Shown here one piece after another: positions 6,041 to 13,791 of a stretch of DNA of 28,980 bases. The number at the start of each line of letters is the position of its first letter. The first letter of the stretch is position 1. Position numbers and translations under genes: made by a program. The stretch covers positions 1-28,980 of the IMG/VR virus record IMGVR_UViG_3300025101_000122. One strand, given 5' to 3'. The notes below the pieces were generated by a model that searched no databases, had not been told where the DNA came from, and saw only the letters and a program-made list of their open reading frames with translations. This stretch comes from a virus.

Positions 6041-7267
6041 TTACGGAGTTTCGATTGCAGTTTTAGCTGAACTGAAAGCACCTCTAACAAAAGCATCGGG
6101 TAGATATACTGCGTGAGCAAGTCTTGCGATAGCTCTAACAGATACGAGATACTTCGAGAAATTATCTGAATCCTCATATCCAAACGCAACATTAACACCT
6201 TCTCTTTGGAATACTTGACTACCTTGTGAGAAGTCTCCAACACAGAAGTTTCCTGCTGACATCTTGTTATTCATAATAACTGGAACACCATTGATTCTTA
6301 GGAATCCGTCTGCACTTACGATTGAGTTACCTCTTAGATATTCATTAGTAGTGTCTTTTAATAACGCTATTTTGTGAAAATCTGTAGGGTTTAGTATAAT
6401 CGCATTAGCAGAATAGTTAGCTAATGCTAACTGATTCAATGCAACATATAGTACATCAAGTTCTTGTGCATTATCAATCGCTTGATAAAAAGCACCTGAA
6501 GCACCAGTTACAAATGCAGTACCACCATTCATTATACCAGTTAAGTTAGGTGAACTTCCTGATCCACCAATTAGTTGGTCATCTATAACTGTGTTAAGTT
6601 TTCCTACTAATCTAGTGTTAAGATAACCTGCTAAAGCAGGAGTATCATCTAACATCTCTTGCGAAATAGTCATTACTGAAGCCATCTTTTGTACGATAGC
6701 ATCAGTTGCTACTAAAGCAAATTCCGAATCAGATGGTGCTGATCCTTCAGCAGTTGCACCTGCGTTGTCCGTATAACTGTTCTCTTTTACAAATCTAATT
6801 ACATTAGAAGATGTAGAAGCAGTTGGTATTACGTTAAGCATATTCGTCACATTTGACGGATTGAATTTCACCCCTGAAATTCTCTCAACACCTGAAGCAT
6901 CTCTAGCCGAGTTTGCACCAGTAAAGTCTGAAGAAATGAGTACATCAGCTTTTAACTCAAAGTTAGCATTTGATCTGCTACCTTCTTTCATAGCTTTGAA
7001 TGATTCACTTTTATTCAAACCATCAGCAATCATATCTCTACTGTTAGTATAAACTTTTTCAAAGTTGTCTTTTTTGTTTTCAACTTCGATCTTGTCTAAT
7101 CTATCAACGATCTCTGAATGCTTTTCGACAAGGTTCTTGACCTCGCCTTTAATTACAGTATCGACTTCGCTATTAACATTATCTTTGATTGACTTAGCAG
7201 ATTTCTCCAGTTTCTCATCAATAATATTACAAACATCGTCTAACTGTTTTTTTATATTCTCATCCAT
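6041..7267 (-). CDS. Major capsid protein, HK97 fold
   Basis: The 408 residues begin with a helical, charged scaffold-like delta domain (about 1-100, with VEKHSEIVDRLDKIEVENKKD), cut off by the protease in this family. The HK97-fold body follows: RISGVKFNPSNVTNMLNVIP, ENSYTDNAGATAEGS (the E-loop), MASVMTISQEMLDD, LNTRLVGKLNTVIDDQLIGG, then AIILNPTDFHKIALLKD and a terminal YLPDAFVRG. The length is normal for the family. The gene starts within the protease stop region and ends just before a strong terminator. Its leader (7268-7292) closely matches the leader of the major tail protein gene, which suggests a shared signal for high expression. Confidence 0.95.
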   Translation of the reverse strand: MDENIKKQLDDVCNIIDEKLEKSAKSIKDNVNSEVDTVIKGEVKNLVEKHSEIVDRLDKIEVENKKDNFEKVYTNSRDMIADGLNKSESFKAMKEGSRSNANFELKADVLISSDFTGANSARDASGVERISGVKFNPSNVTNMLNVIPTASTSSNVIRFVKENSYTDNAGATAEGSAPSDSEFALVATDAIVQKMASVMTISQEMLDDTPALAGYLNTRLVGKLNTVIDDQLIGGSGSSPNLTGIMNGGTAFVTGASGAFYQAIDNAQELDVLYVALNQLALANYSANAIILNPTDFHKIALLKDTTNEYLRGNSIVSADGFLRINGVPVIMNNKMSAGNFCVGDFSQGSQVFQREGVNVAFGYEDSDNFSKYLVSVRAIARLAHAVYLPDAFVRGAFSSAKTAIETP

Positions 7268-7977
7268 TATTTTGAATTTAAATTGTTAAACATATAATTA
7301 AAGATTGAATCTGAAGTAATATTATCTTTCTTAGTTTCTATGTGTGCATTACCACGAGATAGTTCCTTGTCTGATTGGTGTGTATTATCACGAGCAATCA
7401 AAGATTTTAAAACTTCTAATTCATATTCGACTAAATAACCAAGATCATCTGTAATGTTTCCTTTACGGATTAACTTGATTAAGTTATCAAATCTCTTTGT
7501 GTAATAGTCGATCTTTGCAGATTCGCCTTTTACCTCTAATATTTTTGCTTCTTCGTTTGATGCAAGAGTTACTGCTGATATTTCATATAGCTTAACTTCT
7601 GAAATAACTCTTACTCCATCTTCTTTAAAATCTTTTTTTACTGGCATTATACCTACAGAGTTTTCATCAATTACCCCATATTTCATAAGTTCAATTACTT
7701 CATTTCCAAATGTTGTACGTGGTATTTCTGCAATAAATTTTAAACCATAACTATCTTCTTCTAATTCTCTCATCTTACCGATAGGTTTTGTTATATCGTG
7801 TTGATATAAATACTTTACTCTTTTACCATTATTCTTAATGGTTCTTGCGTAAGCACCTTTTTCTATTATATCATTATCAGAATCTACATTTCCAAACACC
7901 GAACCATAACCTTTCACTATTCCTAATTTTTCATCTACATCACTTATCTCTCCTTGCTTAAATAATACTTTACTCAT
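7267..7977 (-). CDS. Prohead protease (HK97 family, peptidase S78)
   Basis: The 236 residues show family S78 features: GIVKGYGSVFGNVDSDNDIIEKGA (about 19-42), the catalytic His in YLYQHD (H60), and the catalytic Ser in VIDENSVGIMP (S107) followed by LYEISAVTLASNEEAKI. The enzyme cleaves the capsid protein's N-terminal delta domain and itself during head maturation. About 80 C-terminal residues with repeated charged stretches are probably a self-processed tail. The gene lies directly before the capsid gene (one base overlap), as usual. A TAnnTTTG box sits 17 bases upstream of its ATG. Confidence 0.92.
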   Translation of the reverse strand: MSKVLFKQGEISDVDEKLGIVKGYGSVFGNVDSDNDIIEKGAYARTIKNNGKRVKYLYQHDITKPIGKMRELEEDSYGLKFIAEIPRTTFGNEVIELMKYGVIDENSVGIMPVKKDFKEDGVRVISEVKLYEISAVTLASNEEAKILEVKGESAKIDYYTKRFDNLIKLIRKGNITDDLGYLVEYELEVLKSLIARDNTHQSDKELSRGNAHIETKKDNITSDSIFNYMFNNLNSK

Positions 7978-7994
7978 AATTATAAATTTATTTT

Positions 7995-8002
7995 CAAAAA
8001 TA
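7995..8002 (-). promoter_or_regulatory. TAnnTTTG box before the protease-capsid pair
   Basis: The minus strand reads TATTTTTG, 17 bases before the protease ATG. It is part of an 18-base block (7985-8002) that recurs without mismatch at 11506-11523 before the portal gene. There is no good -33 element. Confidence 0.55.
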
Positions 8003-8024
8003 ATACAATTTTTTTTCTAATGTT

Positions 8025-9041
8025 TTAATCTACTTGTACGAAGGGTACAGATAAACATTTACAATTAACAACTTCTTTTGCAGTTGCACCTAATGATGTA
8101 TCAGATGGAAACATCAATAATGAACCTCCAACCTGATAAGGTTCATTAGATGCAATAGGAGTATTACCATATTGTATGTCTGCTGATCTATGTGTATCTC
8201 TTACATTCCTACCACCTGAAATCCATTCTTTAAGCAAGTTGTCTTCACCATAAATGTCTTGTGCAGATAGTTGTATTCCAAAGTTTGCAGATGCAGTTGT
8301 TTCGGTTTGCACTATTCTTCTTGCCATCCACCTAGCTTTGAATCTTAATCTTTTAGATATTTCTCTTACTCTTTCTTCTAAACCCATTGCCATAAACTCT
8401 TCACTTTTAGTTAAATCAGTAATAACCTTTTTAAGTGTTTGTAGTGCAACACCATTTACAGAAGTAACTTCTTTAGCAGTAGCTAAGTAATTACTTCTCT
8501 GTGTTGCATATCTATCAAGACCTTCAATGATCGTTGATTCTAGGTTTCTTCTTTCTTGTGCAGTTAATTGTTGTCCTCTTTCTATTCTGTCAAGCAATCT
8601 TTCAAATTCAAACTCTGACATCTTATTTACAAATAGTTTAAAATGTTTTCTGTACCAATATGCAAACCTAAGACCAGTTTGTCTGTACATCTGTTTGTAC
8701 ATATCAACAACTTCTTTTTCTGTAAACAATGTATTGAAGTTTTGATTAGTTGGTGTTGGATTTTGTTCGTACATCTTAACTGCTTTATCATATCCTATAA
8801 TATAGAATTGATATGCAATAGGAAGATTCTTCTTTTGTGCTATTCTAATTTGTTTCTCAAATTCAGTAGATACCTTTCTTCTGTTCTGCTTTGTTTGTAT
8901 TGATTTTCTTGCAGAGATACTTCTGCATACTGCATATCGTTGTTGTGTATCAGGATATTCTGACATAGATGTATCATCAATCATACATCTTTGAACAAAT
9001 TGATTACTTGATTCTCCTGCTCTCGGTTTAGGTAGTGGCAT
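8025..9041 (-). CDS. Head morphogenesis protein (Mu gpF-like minor head protein)
   Basis: The 338-residue protein has two parts. Residues 1-45 carry a small module, SSNQFVQRCMIDDTSM...YPDTQQRYAVCRS, of a kind I have seen in other phage head proteins (RCM...FPDxxQRxAVC); its function is unknown. The rest matches the MuF family: a long helical region (about 50-235), then ARRIVQTETTASANFG (about 243), KEWISGGRNVRDTHRSAD (about 272) and the terminal VNCKCLSVPF. MuF proteins sit inside the head near the portal and may be ejected. The gene overlaps the portal end by 14 bases. No toxin domain is attached at the C-terminus. Confidence 0.87.
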   Translation of the reverse strand: MPLPKPRAGESSNQFVQRCMIDDTSMSEYPDTQQRYAVCRSISARKSIQTKQNRRKVSTEFEKQIRIAQKKNLPIAYQFYIIGYDKAVKMYEQNPTPTNQNFNTLFTEKEVVDMYKQMYRQTGLRFAYWYRKHFKLFVNKMSEFEFERLLDRIERGQQLTAQERRNLESTIIEGLDRYATQRSNYLATAKEVTSVNGVALQTLKKVITDLTKSEEFMAMGLEERVREISKRLRFKARWMARRIVQTETTASANFGIQLSAQDIYGEDNLLKEWISGGRNVRDTHRSADIQYGNTPIASNEPYQVGGSLLMFPSDTSLGATAKEVVNCKCLSVPFVQVD

Positions 9042-11499
9042 CTTCTTCTGCTTTATCTATGATTCTCTTACACCACTTATACATAGGATCATCTTCAACC
9101 CTAGATACTTTGTTATCACCACCCCATAATGAGTAAGATATATCACCACAAATTGGTTTATCTTTTTCATCTATGTAGTCACCAGTAACATATTCGTATG
9201 CTCTCGATAGATATGCAAATGTCTTTTTAACTATATCCAATGATAAACCACGACCTGCAATGAGATCATTGGCTCTGTTTTTACCAACTAATGTTGCACA
9301 AGGATTGTTGAAAGATTCATTTATTTCTTTTGCTTTTTCAGCATTTTCTCTTACAGACTTAGGATAATCACTATAAGATTCTTGTTTATATTCTTCTTCC
9401 TCTTCTTCCTTGTCTTTGTTTCCTACTGCTTCATTATATTCTTCGTGTGTTTCGAATGGCATAAATACTTCATCACCATCCCAAGTATGAGAATGAGAAC
9501 CACTACCACCAAGTTCTTCTGCTCTTGCCTCTGCTTCTTCTTGTGTTGTAAACACATCAGTCATACCTCTAACTAAATCTTTATTTTCACTTTTATATGA
9601 ATTTAATCTTTCTTGTAGTTCTTCCATATTAGCACAAGGCATATAAACCATCCCATCTTCTGATTCGTGAGTATGTGTGGTAGAACAACCAATTACTTCT
9701 GCTCTATCTTGTGCTTCTACCCTAGTATCATAAACTTCATCTGCTAGTGCTTTATCATCTTTACTAGACATTGGATGACCTGAAGGTAATAAATCTTGAT
9801 CGTGTTTACCACTTCTAAATCTACCATTTCTAAGTGCATATAAGTATGAGTTTACTCTACCCATTGCCCATTGGTCTTCATTCTGTACGTTTGGTCGTAC
9901 AGATGCAGGATTAGTTCTGTATGCACCTACACCTCTTCTATATACTTGATACAATGTTCTTACAGTAGTTCTTTTTGTTTTATCATCACCAACCTTTTCA
10001 TTATGTTCTTCTACTTTATTTCCTAATGCAGTTCTTAACCTTGCAGTAATCTCTTGCTTCTCTTCGTGATCGTGTATCATATCTTCCATATCATCTTCTG
10101 TCATTACTTCTTCTTCTTCTTCTGCCTCTTGAACTGGGAATGTAACATCATCAGAGATACCTAAATCTAAATCAGATATTGGAACAAACTGATTTGGAAC
10201 TAAATATTCATTCATAATAGGATTATCTTCATCTACACCATAACCACTAGCTTCTCTTTTCTCGTTTGTTGTAAGCCAGTAACTCTTAGACAGATTGTCT
10301 ATAAGTTGTTGTTGCTCAGGCATCAGTTCAGGTATCGCACTATAGTCAAAGTCAAAGAATAAATCCTCACCATACATTGGAACTAACCATCTATTGAACT
10401 CATCTCTGATCTTGTTTAGTTCAGGAATGATTGCATTAGTAAACAATACCTTCCTTGCTATTCTGTAATTATCGTATGTTGTGGATTCTGTATTATTTAA
10501 TAATTGTACTGGTACACCATATAGATTACATAAATCTTTTATTGTTGCGTTATATGATTCTAATAATTGCAAGTCAGAAGTAGATAAACCAAAGTTTGTC
10601 CACGAGAACTTCTTACCAGTAATCATAATATCGTTTGCAGACTTGCTTCCTTGATAGTTTCGTCTTAGTGCATCTTTTAGTTGTTGTGCTTGGGTTGGTG
10701 TTAATGAATCATCGTCAGGTGTAAGCATACCTCTAGCAGACTGATTATGTAAGAATTTAAGATTAGTTTCTACTGCTTCATTAGCAGTTGTAAGAACCCT
10801 CATTCCTGCTTCTATTGGTGATTGTCCATATAGATGTGTACCATCACCCTGATAGTCAGGATTGAAGTCAGCAATATGCAATACTTCTTCAGCAGATAAT
10901 TCGTACTTACTTTCGTTGTACATCATAGTATATTTTGATACTGGTTTAAAGATACCATCAGACTTGATCTCAATAAGGTGTGCAGGTAGGTTGTATAGTT
11001 GTGAGTAGATACCTTTGTTTTCTCCGTTCTCAGGTGCAATACCATATACAAATCTGTTACCAGTTAGTTTACCAAACGATATTAATTCTTGTAGGAATAC
11101 AGAAAACGATTGTGCAGGATTAGGTCTTTCAAGTAATTTACCAAGTGCAGAATGTTCTACTTCTTCAAAAATATGTTTTCTCATCAGCTTAGATTTGAAT
11201 ACTGATTCCTCATTTAATCCATTTGATAGTAAACCTTTATATTCTTTAACTGCACTTTCATCTACTTTTTTAAATATTTTATATGGAACTGTTATTGCTG
11301 ACTTAGATATTAATTGAATTAGTGAATATATAGTTGGATTATATTTATATCCCTTATCTATGAAATCATCATTGTATTGTGAATTAGTTATTTTATTATT
11401 TCCAAGTACATTATAAATGAATCTATTGTACTGTTCATTGGTCTGCTGATTACCAAACGCCTTTAGACCATTCCTGATTCTTTGAAGAAAACTTGCCAT
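9028..11499 (-). CDS. Portal protein (HK97 family) with a long multi-module C-terminal extension
   Basis: Of the 823 residues, the first 450 or so are an ordinary HK97-type portal: NPTIYSLIQLISKSAITVPY, LLERPNPAQSFSVFLQEL, NRFVYGIAP, PVQLLNNTESTTYDNYRIAR and a clip/crown end. This dodecamer is the DNA gate and packaging motor base. A poly-Glu linker (about 455-462) leads to about 360 extra residues. Module 1 is VYRRGVGAYRTNPASVRP...WAMGRVNSYLYAL (about 510-560). Two copies of an HxH repeat follow (THTHESEDGMVYMPC near 606; SHSHTWDGDEVFMPF near 670), then a second Glu tract (about 700) and a final module with YPKSVRENAEKAKEIN, CATLVGKNRAN and YSLWGG (about 710-823). Similar modules occur loosely on other phage head proteins; this combination on a portal is unusual. 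Confidence 0.93.
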   Translation of the reverse strand: MASFLQRIRNGLKAFGNQQTNEQYNRFIYNVLGNNKITNSQYNDDFIDKGYKYNPTIYSLIQLISKSAITVPYKIFKKVDESAVKEYKGLLSNGLNEESVFKSKLMRKHIFEEVEHSALGKLLERPNPAQSFSVFLQELISFGKLTGNRFVYGIAPENGENKGIYSQLYNLPAHLIEIKSDGIFKPVSKYTMMYNESKYELSAEEVLHIADFNPDYQGDGTHLYGQSPIEAGMRVLTTANEAVETNLKFLHNQSARGMLTPDDDSLTPTQAQQLKDALRRNYQGSKSANDIMITGKKFSWTNFGLSTSDLQLLESYNATIKDLCNLYGVPVQLLNNTESTTYDNYRIARKVLFTNAIIPELNKIRDEFNRWLVPMYGEDLFFDFDYSAIPELMPEQQQLIDNLSKSYWLTTNEKREASGYGVDEDNPIMNEYLVPNQFVPISDLDLGISDDVTFPVQEAEEEEEVMTEDDMEDMIHDHEEKQEITARLRTALGNKVEEHNEKVGDDKTKRTTVRTLYQVYRRGVGAYRTNPASVRPNVQNEDQWAMGRVNSYLYALRNGRFRSGKHDQDLLPSGHPMSSKDDKALADEVYDTRVEAQDRAEVIGCSTTHTHESEDGMVYMPCANMEELQERLNSYKSENKDLVRGMTDVFTTQEEAEARAEELGGSGSHSHTWDGDEVFMPFETHEEYNEAVGNKDKEEEEEEYKQESYSDYPKSVRENAEKAKEINESFNNPCATLVGKNRANDLIAGRGLSLDIVKKTFAYLSRAYEYVTGDYIDEKDKPICGDISYSLWGGDNKVSRVEDDPMYKWCKRIIDKAEEDATT

Positions 11500-11515
11500 A
11501 TATAGAATTTATTTT

Positions 11516-11523
11516 CAAAAATA
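11516..11523 (-). promoter_or_regulatory. TAnnTTTG box before the portal gene
   Basis: The minus strand reads TATTTTTG, 16 bases before the portal ATG, in the gap after the terminase stop. It is inside the 18-base repeat shared with the protease leader. A TTG lies 15 bases upstream of the box, shorter than the usual -33 spacing. Confidence 0.55.
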
Positions 11524-11533
11524 CTAAAAATTA

Positions 11534-12718
11534 TTAAACAATGATAAGGTTACTCTCTCTAGCTAGTCCAGTTGTAACTGCATATCTAAACGCATCCATC
11601 AGATGATCCATACCATTTTGTTTTATTTTGTTTATTGTCTGACCATCTTTATTAAATTCCCATATATAATACTGATATTCCTGAAGCAGGTTTTTGCTTT
11701 GCTTTGATGCAAAGACATCATATTCTTTTATGATCTGAATACCATTCATAACTGATCCTGAACCTTTGATAGATGGTTTACAATACAAACCAAGTCTTTT
11801 CATATCTTCAAGTGATTTAGGTTCTGCACTATCGCAGATAAATAATTCTTCTTCTAATCCAAGATTCTTTATCTCATTGTATATGTCTTGATTAGTTAAT
11901 CCTTTTTTATATAACAATTCGTGAACATACAGTCTATCGTTCTTTCTTCTTACCTCTACAATACCAGTAGGATCATTACTATATCCCCAGTCAAGACCAT
12001 ATACAACTTCAGAACTATCCTTGTCTATAAACTCATTGTAATCAATCCATTTCCAGTTATCGAATATCTGACCTTCCTTAAATGTTGCTCGTTCACCTAA
12101 TCCATATACCCTCCATCTGTCTGCATCTCTTTCTTTCATCCTTAGTATTTCTTTTTTGATTTCAGGATCAAGAAACGCATTATCTTCAAATGTGGTGATA
12201 TAAGTATCGCAATCATCCCTAGTACAGATGTCAGAATATATCCAATGTATCACATCAGATGGGTTAAAGTCTAATATCATCTTTTCAGTAGTTCTTAATG
12301 ATAGCTGATTAAAGTCTTCTAAGAAGAACTCGTTAGCTTCATTTAAGAAACAATGTGTACGTTTCCTACCTCTTACCTTCATCTCATTGTCTAATGATAT
12401 AAACTCCACAAGATGATTCTTATACTTAAATGTCATCTCAGCTTTGTTGATTTCTGCAAAGTATGTTATACCAACCTTGTCAGCTATCTCCATAAAGTCT
12501 CTATATACTGATCCTTTAAGTGCAGGTAATGTCTTTCTTGCTATAGTAATGACCAATCTGTTTTCTCTTGTAGTAAGTAAGTAAATAAGATATTGACAGA
12601 TAGCATAGGTCTTTCCTGATCTACTCCCACCCTGATGTACTACTATTCTTTTATCTGAATTGACTGTTTGATAGAATTGCGTATTACATTCTACTGTTTC
12701 TTTTCTACTGGCTTCCAT
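11534..12718 (-). CDS. terL: Terminase large subunit (ATPase-nuclease)
   Basis: The 394 residues form a Terminase_3 (PBSX-like) motor. Walker A is HQGGSRSGKTYAICQYL near residue 30, Walker B with catalytic Glu is HCFLNEANEF near 122, and the coupling motif is MILDFNPSD near 150. The RNase-H-like nuclease follows, with acidic residues in VYGLDWGYSNDPTG (about 238), ELFICDSAEPKSL (about 290) and NGMDHLMDAFRYAVTTG (about 370). It packages DNA into the prohead and cuts it. Its start overlaps the small-subunit gene by 28 bases. The length is slightly short but complete. Confidence 0.95.
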   Translation of the reverse strand: MEASRKETVECNTQFYQTVNSDKRIVVHQGGSRSGKTYAICQYLIYLLTTRENRLVITIARKTLPALKGSVYRDFMEIADKVGITYFAEINKAEMTFKYKNHLVEFISLDNEMKVRGRKRTHCFLNEANEFFLEDFNQLSLRTTEKMILDFNPSDVIHWIYSDICTRDDCDTYITTFEDNAFLDPEIKKEILRMKERDADRWRVYGLGERATFKEGQIFDNWKWIDYNEFIDKDSSEVVYGLDWGYSNDPTGIVEVRRKNDRLYVHELLYKKGLTNQDIYNEIKNLGLEEELFICDSAEPKSLEDMKRLGLYCKPSIKGSGSVMNGIQIIKEYDVFASKQSKNLLQEYQYYIWEFNKDGQTINKIKQNGMDHLMDAFRYAVTTGLARESNLIIV

Positions 12719-13044
12719 TCAATAAGTTTGCTTTCTATCCCACCCTTATGTTCTAGTATTTGTTGTTCTATGTATCCTCTCTTTTTACCTTTTGTCTTTA
12801 AATAAAAGATTGTAGATGTAGGATTATCATTTGATATTTGATCAAACAGTTTTGATTCTACAAAGTCCAATGCTACATTCTGAAGTTCATCTACTTTCTC
12901 TTTGAACTTTGAATCATTGTTATAATACTTATAGAAGGTTGATCTATTGCATCCCACCTCTTTACAAGCAGATGTAACAACACCTAAATGCTTTTCAAGA
13001 GCATTGATTAAGTTGTTTTTTAATATGTTGGTTTTTGTTGGCAT
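12691..13044 (-). CDS. terS: Terminase small subunit
   Basis: This 117-residue DNA-binding protein opens with an HTH domain: LINALEKHLGVVTSACKEVGCNRSTFYKYYNND (about 12-44). An oligomerising helical part follows (VDELQNVALDFVESKLFDQI), then the hallmark TSTIFYLKTKGKKRGY near residue 80 found in phage terminase small subunits. It recognises the packaging site and loads the large subunit, whose gene it overlaps by 28 bases. A TAGTTTTG sequence lies only 4 bases before the ATG, too near to be an ordinary promoter for this start. Confidence 0.88.
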   Translation of the reverse strand: MPTKTNILKNNLINALEKHLGVVTSACKEVGCNRSTFYKYYNNDSKFKEKVDELQNVALDFVESKLFDQISNDNPTSTIFYLKTKGKKRGYIEQQILEHKGGIESKLIEWKPVEKKQ

Positions 13045-13053
13045 AATACAAAA

Positions 13054-13338
13054 CTAAGAATATTTTATTACGATTTGATTATACTTTAAGTTTTTACCAT
13101 CAATTCTCTGTTTATAATAGTAATAAAGTAACCATAACTGTTTGATTTGCCATTCTATTTCAGGTAATCTTCTTTGATATTTCTCGTTTACTGGAAAGAG
13201 TTCTGCGAGTGCATAGATGCGTTTGTAACATTTTACATCATCGTTTATATGATATTGATGACCTTTAGCTTTTTCTTTATAACGCAGGATAAAAGTTTCA
13301 ATTTCTCTTATTACTTTGGTTTTCCCTTTTGTTATCAC
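13054..13338 (-). CDS. Small basic helical protein before terminase, unknown function (94 aa)
   Basis: The only available early start is a GTG at 13338, overlapping the preceding gene by 41 bases; there is no internal Met. The sequence is basic and aromatic-rich (HQYHINDDVKCYKRIYALAEL, then QIKQLWLLYYYYKQRI), probably helical. I do not recognise it. Its place directly before terS, nine bases upstream, suggests a packaging or early-late switch accessory, but that is inferred from position only. Confidence 0.6.
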   Translation of the reverse strand: MITKGKTKVIREIETFILRYKEKAKGHQYHINDDVKCYKRIYALAELFPVNEKYQRRLPEIEWQIKQLWLLYYYYKQRIDGKNLKYNQIVIKYS

Positions 13339-13630
13339 ATTCTAAAAGTAAGATAAATTCATCTCTTGTAATAACTTTATTTAGATATTTATATGTTTTG
13401 ATATTATTTATGTCTGTAAGTGATATAGATTTTTCTCTGATTTGATAAGTTTTTATACGAGGTGATATAGCAATAAATATACTTTGTGAATCACATTTGT
13501 AGTAAGTCCACAATTTTCTTACTGTATCACAAATGTTTTCTGATTCACCAAGTATATCACATTCATCAGAGGTAAAAACGTATCTACTCTTTGACTTCTT
13601 TTGTTTCTGAGACTTCTTCTGCCACATCAT
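13298..13630 (-). CDS. Unknown protein (110 aa) between helicase and terminase genes
   Basis: Starts at one of two adjacent ATGs (13630 or 13627). A very basic N-terminal tract (QKKSQKQKKSKSR) is followed by a compact mixed alpha/beta domain: YVFTSDECDILGESENICDTV, SIFIAISPRIKTYQI, then ITRDEFILLLECDNKRENQ. There is no membrane segment and no motif I can name. It overlaps the preceding gene by 47 bases and the following one by 41 bases, which are unusually long overlaps; both neighbours keep protein-like composition, so I keep all three. Confidence 0.6.
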   Translation of the reverse strand: MMWQKKSQKQKKSKSRYVFTSDECDILGESENICDTVRKLWTYYKCDSQSIFIAISPRIKTYQIREKSISLTDINNIKTYKYLNKVITRDEFILLLECDNKRENQSNKRN

Positions 13631-13781
13631 CTTGTTCTAACTCTTCTACCTTTGGAGGTTGAACACCAAACTGTTCTAATGCTTGTAACACAAGACTTGA
13701 TTCAGATAGTGTAAAAAGACCTGATTTGTTACCTTTCTCACATACCTGAACTATTAATTGCAATGCTTGTTCTTTTGTCAT
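13584..13781 (-). CDS. Small acidic protein, unknown function (65 aa)
   Basis: ATG at 13781, ten bases after the helicase stop, with an A-rich leader (AAATAAATAATTAATT). The first 45 residues are helical (KEQALQLIVQVCEKGNKSG, then FTLSESSLVLQALEQFG). A similar sequence style occurs in small flavobacterial phage proteins, but I cannot give a function. The end is strongly acidic (VEELEQDDVAEEVSETKEVKE region). The acidic tail covers the overlap with the basic N-terminus of the next gene, so one DNA stretch encodes an acidic and a basic tail in two frames. Confidence 0.65.
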   Translation of the reverse strand: MTKEQALQLIVQVCEKGNKSGLFTLSESSLVLQALEQFGVQPPKVEELEQDDVAEEVSETKEVKE

Positions 13782-13791
13782 AATTAATTAT

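Noticed and set aside
6031-6243. Minus-strand 70-codon ORF inside the capsid gene
   Set aside because: It overlaps the conserved C-terminal part of the capsid protein in another frame and has no leader of its own.
13049-13056. TAGTTTTG on the minus strand as a promoter for the small terminase gene
   Set aside because: It lies only 4 bases before the ATG, so RNA would start inside the gene; it was kept out of the promoter series.
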